In this document: positions 49,679 to 62,239 of the stretch, in pieces
How positions within the stretch are numbered: the first letter of the stretch is position 1
Layout: every line of letters starts with the position of its first letter
Origin: Amphiura filiformis
Taxonomy: Eukaryota > Echinodermata > Ophiuroidea > Amphilepidida > Amphiuridae
DNA length: 64,000 nt
Reading direction: 5' to 3'
NCBI RefSeq assembly: GCF_039555335.1
Contig: NC_092628.1
Coordinates: forward strand, 65,489,292 to 65,553,291
Made by a program: the position numbers and the translations under genes
Notes under the pieces: generated by a model
The model's database searches: none
The model's input: only the letters and a program-made list of their open reading frames with translations
What the model was told of the DNA's origin: nothing

Positions 49679-49899
49679 CAGGCTGTATCAAAATGATTGG
49701 TACCCATCAATTTTGTCGTCTAATGAAATGCCTGCATTTGCCAAATTCAACATTAGATGTTCTTGAAATGACGACAATTGATAGTTTTATGATCCTTTTA
49801 ACTGTACAAATTAGGTCGATGTTATGCTGTATTTTGAAGTGGCAGTCTTGACCATGCTCACTGGATCTTGGTGGGTACCAATCATTTTGATACACCCTG
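49679..49899. mobile_element. TA-flanked MITE (CAGGCTGTATCAAAATGATT)
   Basis: TA at 49677-49678 and 49900-49901. Ends CAGGCTGTATCAAAATGATT and AATCATTTTGATACACCCTG pair with one mismatch, continuing GGTACCCA / TGGGTACC. Fits a Tc1/mariner-type non-autonomous element. Confidence 0.85.
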
Positions 49900-51026
49900 T
49901 AGCATGTGGAAACAAACAAAAATAAGTGCATCAAATCTTATGATAAATAAACATTTGTGTCTCTCCTTTGATGCAATCACTGTCTGGCCATGCAACATCA
50001 AATTGTACATACAGTCTGCAAGTGTCACAGCTCCAAATTTACTCCAGGTAAAACACAAATACCCAAATTTTTCCTCCATGCCAGAATAAAGATAGCGATT
50101 CTCCTTCTATATCTGTGATTCGGCCATGCAAACAAGACATGGGAGGGTTCAGCTCACCAGGACTACTAAGATTCAATTTTTCAATGTTTTCTAAACGTGT
50201 CCATAAAGATGAATGGTAAATAATTCCACATTGGTATTTGTAGCAGGTGATTATTTAATTTGTTTGTAATGTGATCAATCAGACAAGTCACATGTTGCAA
50301 ATAAATATTCAATCTATTAATTATGGCTAAAGTTTTAAACACTGCATTGTGAAGAAACCTTATCTAAATTGAATTGGAAGAGTTTAGAAGTGTCCCTTAT
50401 CAAAATCAGAAGAACCTTCATAGTCATATGAACTGCATCTTGGTTTAATTATAAGTCAGTACTATACCTGTTAAGGTGACTGCACTCTCAGAAATGCATT
50501 TAATTAACAGTGCTGTAACCTTTTTTTTAATTATTCATGCAAGATGTATAAAAGTATACAATTGAAGAAATAAATTAGCCAAGTAATCTTGGTTTTTTTT
50601 ATATCAATAATTTAATATGGGCAATATTCAAAAAATTGTCATAAATCTGTTCCACCTCATTCCCTGGACTTAAGATTAGGTTGTTAGCATTTTACTTTGA
50701 AAAAATCAATATAACAGGCTAGTGTTTATGCCCCTTCAGTGAACATAGGGACTAATTCCACCCAGAAATTGTGAATTTGCCTATAATATGTTTTGTTTGT
50801 AATTTTCTCCAAAATTATTATTCTTACCCCAAATTTGGGTTTATATTTAGATTTTCTGTCTAATGTCCTTTCTAAAAATGTTTATATCTTGCACAAATAA
50901 GAAGTTACATCACATTAAATTAATGCATTTCTGGAAGTGCAGTCACCTAGAGGATCCATTACATAGCATTTCTCCAGTTTGAGGATAGGATGGGGATACC
51001 GTCGTATGAAAATATTTTAATCTATG

Positions 51027-51223
51027 GACCATTTCTTTGATTGGCACCTCCTGCCATTGATTGCACCAAGATATTGCATTATATAGGGTAGCGAAATGGC
51101 GGTCAAGAAGGGCATCACATGATTATTTCGTTATTTTATAATCACATATACCCTTCTTGACCTCGCTTTTGTTTTGTAGTATGTGATATCAACAGCAGGA
51201 AGGTGTCAATTATAGGAATGGTC
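51027..51223. mobile_element. MITE with inner hairpin
   Basis: Outer halves GGACCATTTCTTTGATTGGC and AATTATAGGAATGGTC pair imperfectly with CACCTCCTGCC / GGAAGGTG. Inside, GGTCAAGAAGGG at 51097 pairs with CCCTTCTTGACC at about 51151, with ATGATTAT-type complementarity between. Confidence 0.6.
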
Positions 51224-52660
51224 TATTTGATTCTCACTGGAGAGATGCAGCAAAGAAAAAATAAAACAAAAAGGCCAGGCTCATGGATTACATGTATCTA
51301 AAAACCTCAGGGTGTTATTTATAAAAGTAGAAAAAATCTGAGGAAAGACATGCCCACCTTGCACCGTAAAAATATATCAATGACACCCATTTGTATTTTT
51401 ATAAGAGACCAATGTTAAAATACACACAGGATTGGAAAAAATCGTGTTTGATTTCCAATAAATAAAAAGAAAATTGCATCAGCTTTTTGCTGCAACCTCA
51501 GCATACACTAACACGGGGTTTCCAAGTCATATTTGCCTGCAGACCACAGAGGGCCAAAATCATTTCAATGATTTGTGCTTGATGGCCAAATACACCTTGG
51601 TTTGCTGTACATTTCAGAGCTTAAGGTATGCATAATGTGAAAGAACCCCTGCACTAACTAGCTAAGAGGTGTATGCAGAGTGTAGATGTATTCAGCCATG
51701 TTCTACACATGACATCCTCTATGCACTGCGCATCCACCTCTGCTAAACCTTTTAACTAACTACATCCACACTGTACAGCATGTATCAAATTATGTGTTAA
51801 TAAGAAATCAAGCTGGTGCTAGCTGTAATGTACCCTATATGGCATAGGTCCCAAGTTATATATAATAACACTAGTGTTGCTTACTATCAAAATGCATCTA
51901 AAAATTGCAATATTCTTGATAATGTTGCTTCTTTCGGTTTGGACCTGAGAGTAACATTACGGTCCTCTGTGGAATGGGATGAAGGCTTTTTCAAAGGAAT
52001 TTTACAAAAGGCGAATTTGTGACAATTGGCATAGCTGATAGATCTGATGAAAATTATAGAATTTTGATTTCCCAAGCCTGAAAGGCGATATTTTGGGAAG
52101 TCGCAGATGAATAAGAATATTGTTGGGTCAGGTTGCGGTCAAACTGTATCAGCTTGGGACTGGTCCACCACAGATCCAATATCTGTGGGTCCACACAGCT
52201 AGGTTAGGGCAGGTTTATTGGAATTGGTACTGGATTTAAATTTTATTGTCTGAAGGCTTTATACCTAAAAGGCAGCCAGACCTGTCTTAACCTGTGTTCT
52301 TATCAGCTTAGTGTTTGAATGATGAATAATTTACAAAGGGAAAACTGCTTAATACTAGGCATTACCATGCTAGTATTTGGTATGTACATGTATTTATATG
52401 AAAGTGAAACACAAGCTTTGATAATTATAACTGGCACAATTAATTAGGATGTCAACTTTAGGTCACATCACTTGTATTAAACAGATGTACTCCATTGTGG
52501 CTTGAATAAAATGTTGATAATAAATCTTTTGCAACTTTTGTTTACTTGCAATATTCTTACAAAGAAAGTGTGACAAATATCAACTGAATTGAACTTGACC
52601 GTAAATTCAGGCATCAATATAGGCCAAGGTCAATAGACCTGTTTCCGGAATCCTTATGAC

Positions 52661-53222
52661 CAGTGTTCGAAATAAGCACTTATCCTCTTGTCCAAAAATC
52701 ACTGAGGACAACCATAATGAGCTATGTACTTACCCCTGGACAACCACTATATTTTGCATCCAAAACCATGATTTATACAAGTAAAATGAATTAAACTTGA
52801 CTTGTCATATTTGATTGTAATTTGTCTAGATGGATGGGCCACTGCTACTAGCACACAGTATTATATGCTATGTGGTAACTTGTATTACTAATTAATAATA
52901 ATTATTATTATTATTAACTTGTTCAGCATGTCCACTTCTGAATATTTTTAATTAACCATTTCACTGTGAGTTAACCAATGGTGCCAGTGCTTGAGGGAAG
53001 TTGAGATTCGCATTCATCAGAATGGTGAATTTTGAAACTTACACTGGTTTACCAATTTGTAGCTATGGATTTTCCAGAGCACAGAACATCAAACAAATTT
53101 GATTTTTTGCACTCAAAAATATGACGCATTTTGGAGACAACTGAAATGATTTGAGGACAAGGAGAATTCATACTTTAGTTGTCCTCGGGACAACCTCCAT
53201 TTTCCCCTTATTTCGAACACTG
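52661..53222. mobile_element. hAT-like MITE (CAGTGTTCGAAATAAG ends)
   Basis: CAGTGTTCGAAATAAG pairs with CTTATTTCGAACACTG exactly. CTTATGAC (52653-52660) and CATATGAC (53223-53230) form an 8-bp duplication with one mismatch. Confidence 0.85.
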
Positions 53223-53485
53223 CATATGACCATAGTAGAAATTTCATTGTGAATGAACTTCGCTGCCAACAGTGTGACGATTGTCCGCGTACACTGTAAT
53301 GAATGTGTCCGTACTGCGGAAGTGAATCTACTCGTAATTGGTTAGTATTTTTAGTAAGCAGCCAAGAGTCATGTGTTCTTTTTGTATTTTGAAATATGAT
53401 CGCATACAACTGTTGGCAGCTGTGTTCATATGAATGAAATTTGTACTAGAGTGGAATACATTGGTATGCTTTTACCCTTTGTTAA

Positions 53486-55113
53486 AGTGCGTATCTATTA
53501 TCTATTCCAAAAACAAGTTTAACTCCATTCGAAGAGAATAATTATTACATTACAAGTTGACACTCGTTTTTTTTTTGTTCATATTTCTCCTGAAAAAAGA
53601 CGAATTTTGTTGGGAAAATGCTGGTTTTCACAGCCCTTTTTAGCGTTCGAAGCGAAATTGATTTCCAATGCAGTAGACTGATGACGTACACTATATGAAC
53701 AGTTCACGAGCAGTACATACACATGAGCTCTCGGAGAGCTCTTTTGATGTTCATTGATGTATGTAATGCTGACCTTCATCACAAGAAATTGGGAAGGGAC
53801 AACAAAAGGTTAGTTCCTGGGCCATGGAAATTGGTTATTTGCATAATAAATACAATATTCATTATTGATATATCATGCTCAAATTCTGCTCCTACGGTGA
53901 AATTGATCTAAAATATTTTTTAATTTTATTTTTTGTCCCCCACACATCTGTGGGGCTTATGTTATCATCCAGATGGTTGCCTGCCTGGTTGTTTGTTTGG
54001 CTGTTCGGGCGGAAGCAAATTCATTAATCCACTCTGCAGCTCCAACGCAGTAATTGATCAACTTTAAACTTGGTATGGGGATAGGATGTGGTAGGCTGAC
54101 CTGCTGTATACTTTTGTGTCATGTTATTTGCACATTTTTGAATATTAATGAGCTTAAAATTTGTATATACTGCCTACGTTTTCATTAATCCATTCTGCAG
54201 CTTAAACGCAGTAACTTGGTATTGTGATGGTATATAGTGGCCTAATATGCTGTTTAGTTTTGTGGCATGTTATTTGCATATTTATGAATATTATCATCTT
54301 ATGTTATCATCCAGATGGTTGCCTGCCTGGTTTGTTTGGCTGTTCGGGCAGAAGGAAATTCATTAATCCACTCTGCAACTTAAACACAATAACCGATCAA
54401 CTTCAAACTTGGTTTGGTGATTGGATATGCTGGCCTGGTGTGCTGTATAGTTTTGTGTCATGTTATTTGCATATTAATGACTATTAATGAGCTTAAAATT
54501 TGTATACTAGTATACTGCCTACATTTTCATTAATCCATTCTGCAGCTTAAACGCAGTAACTTGGTATTGTGATGGTATATAGTGGCCTAATGTGCTGTTT
54601 AGTTTTTGTGGCATGTTATTTGCATATTTATGAATATCAATGAGCTTATTTGCATATTATTTTGATTAACAAACCTTTATTATTTACACACCTTTGTGTG
54701 GGGCCACCTTAATTATGAACCGCGTAATTTATAGTCCCAAGTATTTCTCATCAAGTTAATATACATATGAATTGTAATATCACAATTTACTAATGTAATA
54801 AAGAAGGGCCTGATTTTATCCATATGCGTAAATTTGTAATACTTGATTCAGAGTTTTTTCTGATAACAAAAACAGTATACGTTCTGTGCATTGAGAGTGT
54901 TGACGACAGACCATTCTCTCAAAGCTGGCCTTGTTCATATTTTTACGTCACTGTAGTTTCTAGGTCAAATCTGTCTCGTTCGAAGGAACTTGCCGCTTAC
55001 AGTTGGTTTTTGCGGAATATCAATTTTAAAGGACTTATTTAAAAAAAAAAAGGAGTCATTTTCATTGTCCTTATAATATTAGCTTGTCAATGATACGATG
55101 TCCGAGCAATATA
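53486..55113. mobile_element. TTAA-type element, copy 1, split by a nested insertion
   Basis: The first part (ATTCGAAGAGAATAATTATT, CATTACAAGTTG, ATTTCTCCTGAAAAA) and last part (TGTAATATCACAATT, AAATCTGTCTCGTTCGAAGG, TGGTTTTTGCGGAATATCAA) match 60244-61085 in the same order. The middle is interrupted by about 0.8 kb containing the tandem repeat at 53956-54640. TTAA occurs at 53482-53485 and 55114-55117. Confidence 0.75.
53956..54640 (+). repeat. Two 342-bp tandem units, each a doublet of about 170-bp halves
   Basis: Unit starts at 53956 and 54298 share CTTATGTTATCATCCAGATG. Each unit contains two related halves with TTCATTAATCCA-TCTGCAGCT, ACGCAGTAA and CATGTTATTTGCA. Flanked by CCCCACACA / TGTGTGGGG inverted ends at about 53936 and 54692, so it is probably the inside of a separate element. 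Confidence 0.8.
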
Positions 55114-55136
55114 TTAATTTGATTTTATTTCTTTTC

Positions 55137-55496
55137 CAAAGTTTTCGGCGACTTTGGAGAACCACTGGACCTATTCTGAAGTGTTAGGATCATTCACAGT
55201 TAATTTGAAAAAAAAAAAAAAAATTACAAAAAAATGACAGTTTGTTATCCTTAATATGCAAACCACTAACTAATGTTTACCTCTACATCTATCACATATT
55301 ATAAATGCATGGAAAAACAATGCATTTATAATGTGTGATAGATGAAGAGGTAAACATTAGTTAGTGGTTTGCATATTAAGGATAACAAACTGTAATTTTG
55401 TAATTTTTTTCCATTTTTTTTTCTTCAAATTAACTGTGAATGACCCCAACACTTCAGAATACGTCTAGTGGTTCTCCAAAGTCACCAAAAACTTTG
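55137..55496. repeat. 360-bp near-perfect palindrome
   Basis: Centre near 55316. The left arm (GACTTTGGAGAACCACTGGA, GTTTGTTATCCTTAATATGC, CACTAACTAATGTTTACCTC) is mirrored by GAGGTAAACATTAGTTAGTG, GCATATTAAGGATAACAAAC and GGTTCTCCAAAGTCACC. Only A/T homopolymers and a few bases differ. Confidence 0.85.
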
Positions 55497-56010
55497 ATTT
55501 TTTTAATGGATTTTTCCCCTGAATTTCCACCTTTGTATTTTGCATCATATCAGTGTCCTATCAGTCACGTAGGCCTTGTTATAAAGCCAAAAAATCACTT
55601 TAACGAATTATCGTTATGTACAAAAGTATATGAAACTGCATTTTTAAAAGCACATTTTCTGTGTGAAGGAAGCATATTTGTCAAAATTATAAAAACAGGT
55701 CCCAGAATGGTTTTTTTTTACATTTTTAGTCATCAAATATGTGTTGAAATTGTTGCTCAATAAATATGGAGTATAAATGCCTCCTCAAATGCAAACCTTC
55801 AGAATAGGTCTAGATGTTCTCCAAAGTCGCAAAAAACTTTGAAATTAAAAAAAAAGATTTTTGTAAATTGCATTTTTAAAAGCACATTTTATGCGTGAAG
55901 GAAGCATATTTTTCCAACTTATAAAAACACTCAGGTCCCAGAATGTGGTTTTTTTACATTTTTTCAAAGGTTGTAGTCATCAAATATGTGTTGAAATTGT
56001 TGCTAGATAC
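55440..56010 (+). repeat. Direct duplication next to the palindrome
   Basis: About 55450-55765 and 55795-56010 share CTTCAGAATA, TTCTCCAAAGTC, TGCATTTTTAAAAGCACATT, GTGAAGGAAGCATATTT, AGGTCCCAGAATG and CATCAAATATGTGTTGAAAT in the same order. Confidence 0.75.
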
Positions 56011-56788
56011 TTCTAACGTTTCAATTTGGACACACCTCAGTGACCCAGCGCCAGTTACGATGTATTGCGGGGAACCTTTACCAGCAAAATATGGAATTTA
56101 TCTAACAGAAGATTTATTTTATTTATTTATTAAAACCATATTTATATAGGGTTGCCTTCAGATAAATCTGCTATTACAGGGGCCCTGTGTCATAAAAACA
56201 ATACACATAACAATTGGTAGAATTATACATATGCCCTATACATGTAAGAATTTTTCAAAACATAAACATCAAAAAAGCATACATCAAATACATTAAAAGT
56301 CATAAAGTATTTACATTTCTTTGTTTTATACAATTTACGTAACACTTGTAGAAGTATTAAATTAATTAAGAAGACAGACATCCAAATAGGAGCATACATC
56401 AACGTCATTCATTAAAAGACATAAAAATTGTATAAGGGAGTGTTCATAAATACTTTGGTGGGGTTGGAAAATATGGGGGATCAAAAATTATTTGGGTCCT
56501 AAAAAGGGGGGGGTCAAAAAAATTCAGTCCTTAATAGTGGGGGGATCAAAAATATTTGAGGGTAAAATTCCGGGGTAAAATGTACGAGAAGGCATGTACA
56601 TTCCAAAAAAAAAATTTCCGCATGAATGTTTTAACACTTAATGTTTTAATACTTTAAAAAAAGTATTCAGTTTTGTAATCTCAAGCTACAAATCAACAAA
56701 ATGTGCGCACTTTACAATTTGGGTGTAACACTATGACTCCAATGAGTATTAACTCCAAACGGTAATATTTAGCTAATGAGTTAATGAC

Positions 56789-57419
56789 CATAGGGGTAGA
56801 TCCCGGGGAGATGGGGGGGGGGATAGGGGGAATGGTCCATACAATCATGGAAATAGTAGATTCTACTATTTCCATGATACAATCATCCCCCCAATGTTGA
56901 CGCCTGTATATGGGTTTCTATTAACCAAAATTAACCCCATATTCAGGCCTTGTCGTCTAGATTTTAAAGGCGAGTGGTCAATCACTGTTCACAAAGCTTC
57001 ACAACCTTTCTTTCGTATCCAGCGTTTAAGGCTAACTTATTACGGTAGATCGGATACAGGATACACTGGAGTGCTGAAACTTGCATGTAAATTGATACTG
57101 GATTCAATTTAGTGTCTTGGGCGAGTTTAAAATTGCTCGCTAGAAATTGAGTCTGAGCGAGCGGTGACGAGCGAGAGCGATCGCTCGCCTCAAACGGCAT
57201 GGCCTGCATATTTGGTCATTTTAAACTAAAAAGTGCCAATTTTTTTTTGCGCTTCACGCAAATTCATTCCAGTTTTGTACTATATTTCACCAGTTTAGCT
57301 TCAATATGGCAAATTTTTTTGCGCGCATTTGTCAGCAAAAGGTGCTGGATTCACTGGACTTCAAGAAATTTTCTCCAACCCCAATGTCAAAAAGAAATCT
57401 ATAGCTATCTATGCCACTG
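56789..57419. mobile_element. hAT-like MITE, relative of 38183-38526
   Basis: Starts CATAGGGGTAGATCCCGG and ends TATGCCACTG. It shares TGGTCCATACAATCAT, AATGTTGACGCCTG, CCAGTTTAGCTTCAA-like and ATGTCAAAAAGAAATCTA with the copy at 38183. TTAATGAC and CTAATGAT flank it (6 of 8). It carries an extra internal block and the micro-palindrome at 56847-56875. Confidence 0.75.
56847..56875. repeat. 29-base perfect palindrome flanked by 8-bp direct repeats
   Basis: ATGGAAATAGTAGA-T-TCTACTATTTCCAT, with ATACAATC at 56839-56846 and 56877-56884. The related element at 38183-38526 has a single ATACAATC at this spot and no palindrome. Confidence 0.9.
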
Positions 57420-58084
57420 CTAATGATGTATATTTTTGGTTTCTTTTTTAGGACATGAAGGGGGATCAAAAAATTTTTAGACCATAAAAAGTGGGATAAA
57501 AAAAAATCCACCCTTTTTAGGGGGATCAAAAAATTTTTGACGTCCGAGGTTCCAACTTTCCAACCCCCCCCCCCCCACCAAAGTATTTATGAACACTCCC
57601 TAAGTCTTTTGTCAAAAAAGTAGGACAATTTGTGAAATTTTGATTGACAAAATAGCAAGTAGAAATAGGCGTTTCCACGCTTGCAAAATCACGTCGATTT
57701 GTCGGCCTTGACGAGATTCATTAAGGCATATGCAGTTCGAAGTAGGTACCGTAATTATTTATTTGGAGTGTTTAACATACCAAGGCGAAGTTGTAGCGAA
57801 ATCGGCGCACAGCAAATTTATGAAATCTTCGTTGGCTTTTAAAAAGTGCGTGAGCTAAAATGCAATATCAAAATACAAGCCTATTTACATAATTTCCTAC
57901 AGCAGTGATCATGCTCAAATTTAAAAGAGAGTTTGGTCATTGATATGCACCATCAATTTTGAACCTATGATCAATATTGCTAGGCAAAAATTCACAGCAA
58001 ACATGGCAGACTCCTCTCATTTCTGGGCAATTAAAAAATCCATCACCCAAAGGCTTAATGTACGATTTCCTTCCAATTTTAAAT

Positions 58085-58420
58085 TTGTCATTATATACTC
58101 AAAATGCTGAAATAATACTAGTAATAATTATCGGGAATGGTTTCTGTTAATTTTTAGCTGAAATAACGAGGTAAAGTGAAAGAAACACTGCTTGTTATTT
58201 TGGCCGTTTAACACGCAGTTCTATGGGAGGACATAATAGTCATAATTCTTTGAATTATGACTTTATGTCGAACTTTGCCCTGTTTACCTACAAACACAAG
58301 AAATTTGGCTGATTCCATTTATGTGCAAGTTGTGACATGTGTAAACATTACAAATATGCCAAAAAATCAGGTTTGAAAAAAATTAACCAAATTCATATTG
58401 AAGATCGTACATTATGACTT
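58085..58420. repeat. Dispersed repeat family, copy 2
   Basis: Same-orientation relative of 19605-19960; shares ATGCTGAAATAATA, CAGTTCTATGGG, CCATTTATGTG, AAACATTACAAAT and AAGATCGTACATTAT. Confidence 0.65.
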
Positions 58421-58450
58421 TAACATGAAAAACACAGTAGTCCGGTATCT

Positions 58451-59170
58451 ACAAGGTTTTAATGTGCATCCCCAGGTTTCTACCAAACCAACTTTTTGGA
58501 AGGATTCAGAAAAAGTATAGTTTGACCTACCTGCGACATACCGTTCTTGAGTTATAAGCAAAAAGGTCAAATTTTGGGCGGTGGTCAGGGTTTTTTTTGG
58601 CCACACAGGGGCCAAAAATGAAAAATGCTCCGATTTCAACGCAAGTGGTCTCAAATTGCTCGTCATGCAAAAGGCACTGTCTAAAATGCTTCGTTATTGA
58701 CAAAATTGGCCATTAAAGGTCAATCCCCATTACAGCCTATTGACCACAACCTATGTTGTGATGTTTCCTAGGTAACGAAACATCCTACATGGTTACAACT
58801 ATTCCTTATTTGACTTATTTTTACATAACAAACAATTTGAGACCAATTTCGTTCAAATCGGAGCATTTTTAATTTTTGGCCCCTGTGTGGCCAAAAAAAC
58901 TGACCACCGAGAACAAGAACGGTATGTCGCAGGTAGGTCAAACTATACTTTTTCTGAATCCTTGCAATGAGAGGAATAATTTGGTGTGCTTGTTAACCAG
59001 ATTTGAGCAACTTTGAAATTTGACCACTGTGTTGACCTTTAACCTTGAATATGGCCGGAGTGCCGGGAAATATTTTTTGTTAACATCTTGAATGTGTTAT
59101 AGGACCATACTAGAAAGAAACTAAAAAAGTTGGTTTGGTAGAGTCCTGGGGGATGCACATTAACACCTCG
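58451..59170. mobile_element. About 720-bp foldback element
   Basis: Outer arms TTAATGTGCATCCCCAGG and CCTGGGGGATGCACATTAA pair, then CTACCAAACCAACTTTTT / AAAAAGTTGGTTTGGTAG. Inner arms ACATACCGTTCTTG / CAAGAACGGTATGT, AGGTCAAACTATACTTTTTC-type text and GGCCACACAGGGGCC / GGCCCCTGTGTGGCC also pair. Confidence 0.8.
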
Positions 59171-60243
59171 TAAAACAGAAAGTCTTTGTATCGGGGCATC
59201 GAAGAATTCCAATTTCTTATTAATTTTCTCTACCACAACTTTTTTTTGGGGGGTTGGGGCTAGAATTAAATACTCTAGGCCTACCAAACCATTTAAAAAG
59301 GATTTGCCAAGGAAAATTGCATTTTCTGAACGCCGTAAAAAGTTTGTAAAAACTGGCTAACGATGGCAGCTTGGCATAGACCGGGATATTTAAAATTTTC
59401 TTCAAAACACGAAATACAGAAGTGCTTTTTACAAAAACAATACACAGTCAGAATGAAAAATAAGGTAGCATTTCTTGAATCATGACCTTCTAGCCAAAGT
59501 AATTTCGAAAAGCAAGGTCACCATTTTTAATTTAGATATCAGTGACAACAAATGATGCAGAAAGAACCAAGTTATGAAACTGAATGCTGATGGAAGATGC
59601 AAATTCAGCTTCCCGTAGAAAACTTATGGATATGAGTATGGTTATGGGTTTGAGAAATAAAGAAATGTTATTAATCATGATGAACGCATTCTCAGTTGAA
59701 ATTGAAATTATGTAGATGTTTCTAGCAAGTAAAGTATTCAATAAGTAGTCTTAAAAAGGTATATTAGTCGCAATAAAAGTACAGTATACGTTGTTTTTGC
59801 TAGTAATGAAGCTTTATGATGTGAATTAATAGACAAGCTGCAACTGCTCTCGGTGCTTTCGCTATATGGTAATGATACTGGATATTTTAAAATTTCTTTC
59901 TCCTACTAACGGTTGTGTTGTGATGTATGGAATAAATATAAGGAAAGACTTAAATTTACAATGTTTTATGAATATGTATATAATCTGATGATCATGATAT
60001 AAGTAGTTATAATCTGATGATATAAGTTGTTCCATACGTATTGGACATGTCAGTGTATTGTTTCCAATGCAGATGTTTATTTATTTTATTTTATTTTGTC
60101 AAATTGTTACTTTTGTTGGTTTTATATTTTGTCATGCTGGTTTGAATTGATCTGTGTTATTAATTTTGTTGTACTTTTACGCATAATTGTAAATTCCTCT
60201 AAATTGTGCAATTGTTATACTAAGAACAGCATTGTTTCTTTAA
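59171..60243. other. Stretch without recognisable gene or repeat
   Basis: AT-rich, only short frames. AATAAA occurs at about 59932, without an associated exon that I can support. Confidence 0.35.
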
Positions 60244-61085
60244 AGGGCAGGTCTATTGCAAAAACAAGTTTATCTCTATTCGAAGAGAATAATTATTACA
60301 TTACAAGTTGTGCGTTTTGTGCGTATTTCTCCTGAAAAAGGAGAAATTGTGTGGGTAAAGTTCAGCCTCGTACGTGTTCTTCCCCGTTTGACGTGTACGT
60401 GTTCTCCCCCCGTTTGGCTGATGACTTAGGTAAATGAAGCGGGCACTTTATCATGCTCTCATCATACAATCACAATCACTTTGACAAGTTTAACATTAGC
60501 AACAATGAGTTGTACTATCACTTACCATAACAATATGCACACTATTGTTCTCATTTCGGGAACAAAACCCAAACAGTATTGTTACTATGTGTTTGCTTTG
60601 TAATATTTCATCCAACTGAAACTATATAGCATTGCAATATACAGGGAAATCAGATACATGAGTTTGTGGACTTAACACGGTTTATATGCTAGTCTCAGAT
60701 GAAATTCAAGCTCAAATTATGTATATATTTTTTAGGCATCTCATGATATTGATATACATATAAATTGTAATATCACAATTGTCTAATATATAAAAAAAGA
60801 AGCGGCTGATTTTATCCATATGTTTAAAAACCATTAAATTTAACAGTATACGTTTTGTCCATTGAGAGCGTTTATAGTCCCTTTTCTCACAGCGGGCACA
60901 TCTCATTTCATGACGTCACCGTTTTTCTAGGCCAAATCTGTCTCGTTCGAAGGAACTCACCGCTTAAGTTGGTTTTTGCGGAATATCAATTTTGAACGTC
61001 TTATTTTCTCAAAAAAAGGAGTCATTTTCATTGTCCTCATAATATTAGCTTGCCAATGACATGATGTTGTCCGAGCAATAGCCCT
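60244..61085. mobile_element. TTAA-flanked element, copy 2 (uninterrupted)
   Basis: TTAA at 60240-60243 and 61086-61089. Ends AGGGCAGGTCTATTGC and GCAATAGCCCT pair with a 4-base gap. Colinear with the two halves at 53486-55113. Confidence 0.8.
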
Positions 61086-61089
61086 TTAA

Positions 61090-62239
61090 AAGCATTTCTT
61101 TAAAACAGATCGCCTAGCTGAAATATGCGAACTTCAGTCAAAACATGAAGACATTTTCAGTGAATGCCCCAATTTTTGGATCCCATTCCAAAAAAAGTCC
61201 TGCTTTATGGAACCAACCCGAACAACCCCTTATCTATACTCCCGCGGGAGTGCCACTTCCGCAGGTTTTTCTACTTCTAACTTTGTCCAATTTTCTCCTC
61301 ACCCAGAAAACAAAACAAATACCCGGGACAAATACTTTTTCCTTGCCTAAATGGAGATAACTCTGTGAATGATCTGTGTTCAAGGATATCCATGTGTCCA
61401 GGCCCGTAGCAAGAGGTGGGCAAAGTGGGCAGCCCCGCCCATTTGAGCAACCCCCAGCCATATCCGATGACCCCTTGTTTATTGTGTTAACTAAAATGTC
61501 AAAACATTTTTCATCAATCTTCTTCTTTCGTATGCTGCTAACGAAGGAGATTCAGATCTCAAGTTTGCTGTTGAGCAGCCAGTCTCGTGTGGAAACATCA
61601 ACTTCAGAGGGGGCGATGAAGGTGACAAGCTTTGATGATGTGGTCTGCCCGTCTGCTCTTCCTTTCCGCACTCACAAATTGGGCTTTGGGTGTAGGCCTC
61701 ATCTATGCATACTAGCTCATACTGGCCCTGAAGCGATCCATTCCTGTTCGCAGACAGTTGAGTTTCAGTTCACCCATGCATGGCGTGGCAAATCCGAGCC
61801 AGGGCTGGATTTCGACGTACCTGGGATATAGCTCATCAGGGGCGAAGGTGACGACTGCCATCTCTACTGCCATTCATTGCCAGTCCAGTGAGTTGATGTC
61901 TCCTTGGTCTGTACCTGATGGATCAAAGCATGTGCCTCCGATATAAATGGGTGCCGCCGCGACTTCAGTCGAGGTGGCACTTCATGGAGAAAATGGTCTG
62001 GGTTCAAAGCACGCCGAGTCAAGGCCATGGTCTGCTACTTCCTCCTCAGATTGGCCGGTGGATTACCTGTTAGTACTGGCAGCTGTCCTAAATAATAGTC
62101 AATTTATGACTTAAAGTTGTTATATCGCCAAAAATTACTAATTGGTCTATATTTTTGTGCGCTCATTCCAAAAAAGACAATACTTTGGTGAAACCGGCAC
62201 CAAATGACGGGCCAAATGATTAACATTTTCACTAACCAC
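61090..62239. other. GC-richer anonymous segment, possibly old transposon
   Basis: 61600-62060 is distinctly richer in G+C than its neighbours and has interrupted frames on both strands (151 codons at 61376 on +). CAGGCCCGTAGCAAG at 61399 resembles a hAT-type end, but its partner was not found. No gene call. Confidence 0.35.

Larger units (their letters stand above)
56436..57600. mobile_element. MITE with GGGAGTGTTCATAAATACTT ends, hosting a nested hAT-like element
   Basis: GGGAGTGTTCATAAATACTT and AAGTATTTATGAACACTCCC are exact inverted repeats of 20 bases, followed by GGTGGGGTTGGAAA and the matching C-rich TTTCCAACCCCCC. TAA flanks both ends. Near each end are GGGGGATCAAAAA words. Confidence 0.85.

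Noticed and set aside
51816-52075. Overlapping 62-68 codon frames on both strands
   Set aside because: No splice acceptor or donor fits and there is no recognisable motif; probably within a RANBP1 3'UTR or intergenic DNA.
61388-61480. Full hAT element starting CAGGCCCGTAGC
   Set aside because: A plausible left end was seen, but no matching right end or 8-bp duplication was found in the window.
61376-61831. 151-codon open frame on +
   Set aside because: The segment is GC-rich and repeat-like; the frame mixes a transposon end (RPVARGG text) with anonymous sequence and has no recognisable domain.
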